From Coprinellus micaceus (Eukaryota > Basidiomycota > Agaricomycetes > Agaricales > Psathyrellaceae): 64,000 bases of DNA. Positions 62,801 through 64,000 of this stretch are shown here, one piece after another. A program made the translations under genes and the position numbers. Positions within the stretch are counted from its first letter, which is position 1. Each line of letters opens with the position of its first letter. The stretch is from positions 2,232,001 to 2,296,000 of the forward strand of contig OX596345.1 of the NCBI GenBank assembly GCA_951394405.1. Reading direction: 5' to 3'. The notes beneath the pieces are model-generated. The model had not been told where the DNA came from and made no database searches. It worked only from the letters and a program-made list of their open reading frames with translations.

Positions 62801-64000
62801 TGGTGCAAGAGGTGGATTCTCCGGTTCGAGATCAGCATCTGGCCAGATGTCCCTAATGCCTATAGGCGTGTATGCCTGTTCATTCCCTACGGTCGAGAGA
62901 CCAGGGAAGGTGCTTTCAGCGAAGATAACATCCCGGGATATGGTGATCTTCTTCGTCACTGGATTGTAGCATTTCCAGCCTTTGTAGCCTGGTTCAAAGC
63001 CAATAAAGACACAAGGCTCCATGTGTGACTGGAGGTTCTTGCGGTCCTTGCGCAATACATGGACGTATACGCGGCAGCCAAATACTCGGTGCATGGACAG
63101 ATCGGGCTTTGCTTTATGCCAGACTTCATAGGAGGTAGTATTCGACAATGTAGAGGATGGGGTCGCATTCAGGATGTCTGTGTAATAGAGTACAGCTGCA
63201 CCCCAGAACATCATGGGAAGGCGTGCTTGGTTGAGCATGGCAATGACCCCTTCAGTTAGTGTGCGATTGAGTCGTTCGCTGACACCGTTCTGTTGAGGTG
63301 TGGCTTTAACTGTGTGTTGCCGTGCGATACCAAGTCCCTTGCACCATTGAATGAAGTCGTTCCCCATGTATTCCCCTCCTTTATCATCACGAAGTTCCTT
63401 GACCTTTGTGCCGAGCTTTCGCTCACTCTTGGCAACAAAGTCTTTGAAGGCTTGGAATGCGTCACTCTTGTGTTTCAGGAGGGCGACCTCTTTGAACCGT
63501 GAGTGGTCATCAATGAATGTGATCCAGTATCGATAGCCGATTGGTGTCTGTACAGCGAGGGGTCCATGGAGGTCCGAGTGAATCCGTCCAAGGAGCTCTG
63601 TTGAGCGATTCGCTGATAGCTTTGGGAATGGATCCCGATGTTGCTTCCCTGCGATGCAGTGTTCGCAGGTGTCGTTAAGTTCCGTGCCCTCCTTCACCAG
63701 GATGCCAGTGGCCAAGTCTTGGCGCATAAGCGTCTCCAGACGATCCTTCCCAATGTGCCCTAACCTCTGATGTAATAGTTCCTTCCCGATTTTGGAGATG
63801 TAGGCTGCCTCCGTCTCCGTGTTTTCGAGCGTTGTCCCATTGAGAGAGCCAACAGTTCCGTCGATGGTAGCTGTTAGGAGTAGCTCGCCATTCTTGAAGA
63901 AGTCAAGCGAGTCTCCTTCAATTACGACACGCATTTTGCTCTTCTTAACGACAGAGAGGATCGAGAATAGGTTATTGCGAAGTGCAGGAACATATAGTAC
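59900..64000 (-). mobile_element. Ty1/copia retrotransposon pol, cut by the window edge and by a MITE
   Basis: The frame is open to 64000 and reads, from right to left, a GAG-pre-integrase HQRLGH...CEHC motif. The integrase core follows, with SDLHGP, FIDDHSR and PQQNGVSERLNR. A Pro-rich acidic linker leads to reverse transcriptase (VGSRWVFLIKRKADG, TIDVDNAYLNG, LKKGLYGLKQ, VFVDDITI) and RNase H (SDADHAGC, STEAEY, VDNQSALK). FVDD replaces the common YVDD. The frame ends at 60557 on a TAA supplied by an inserted MITE. The missing RNase H tail (HSRMKHID, FTKPLPKP) resumes at 60090 and ends near 59900. Gag and protease lie outside the window. Family: copia elements integrate via LTR-flanked cDNA. 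The insertion should disable this copy. Confidence 0.95.
60091..60559. mobile_element. 469-bp hAT-type MITE
   Basis: Ends are perfect 17-bp inverted repeats: TAAGGCATGTCACGAGT at 60091-60107 and its complement at 60543-60559. They are flanked by identical 8-bp target duplications, GTTCCGGA at 60083-60090 and 60560-60567. An 8-bp duplication and short inverted ends are the mark of the hAT superfamily. There is no coding capacity. The inside is built from repeated CCTGTGGG, ACCCGTGGGAA and CAGATCCAGGT blocks in both orientations. An autonomous hAT partner is not in the window. Confidence 0.93.

Overview
The window is nuclear DNA from a mushroom-type fungus (Agaricomycetes, Basidiomycota). The evidence is the gene style: short GT-AG introns (about 50-85 nt) cutting genes into many small exons, and families typical of this group, namely a Plavaka transposase, a DUF6698 protein, a MYND protein, a NACHT-TPR STAND protein and a Pcl-type cyclin. 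I cannot name the species. The window is gene-poor and repeat-rich, which suggests an accessory or heterochromatin-like region.

Layout. 0-10 kb: two decayed copies of a small Cys/His-rich gene family, an intact PHO85-type cyclin gene (4376-5491, minus), an RMI1-like fragment (about 7.3-7.85 kb, minus) and a five-exon DUF6698 gene (8372-9939, minus). 12669-17028 and 38450-42809: two 4,360-bp copies of one sequence in inverted orientation, equal in length and identical wherever I compared them, enclosing 21.4 kb. Inside that interval: two small unknown genes (19.9-21.1 kb), a C-terminally membrane-anchored protein (24.6-25.6 kb), two paralogous coiled-coil genes sharing a WWLTEY motif (25.8 and 31.8 kb), a wrecked EST1/SMG-like gene whose 3' part is duplicated in tandem (28.3-31.4 kb), a MYND zinc-finger gene (33.1-35.6 kb) and an intact two-module Cys/His protein (37.6-38.3 kb).

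43-52 kb: an 11-exon Plavaka DNA-transposon gene (45109-49817) lies between two same-strand paralogs (43192-44381 and 51050-52289). The paralogs share five exons, intron phases 2-1-1-1 and a third exon of exactly 60 nt. Their last exon carries the same Cys-Cys-His-Cys module as the genes at 0.6, 2.7 and 37.6 kb. This dispersed family is the best candidate here for something undescribed.

55-64 kb: a NACHT-TPR gene (55520-58676), then a Ty1/copia retrotransposon on the minus strand that runs off the right edge. Its RNase H domain is split by a 469-bp hAT-type MITE with perfect 17-bp terminal inverted repeats and an 8-bp target duplication.

Exon borders were read by eye from splice sites, frame continuity and, where possible, paralogs or remembered family consensus. 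No alignment or search was run.
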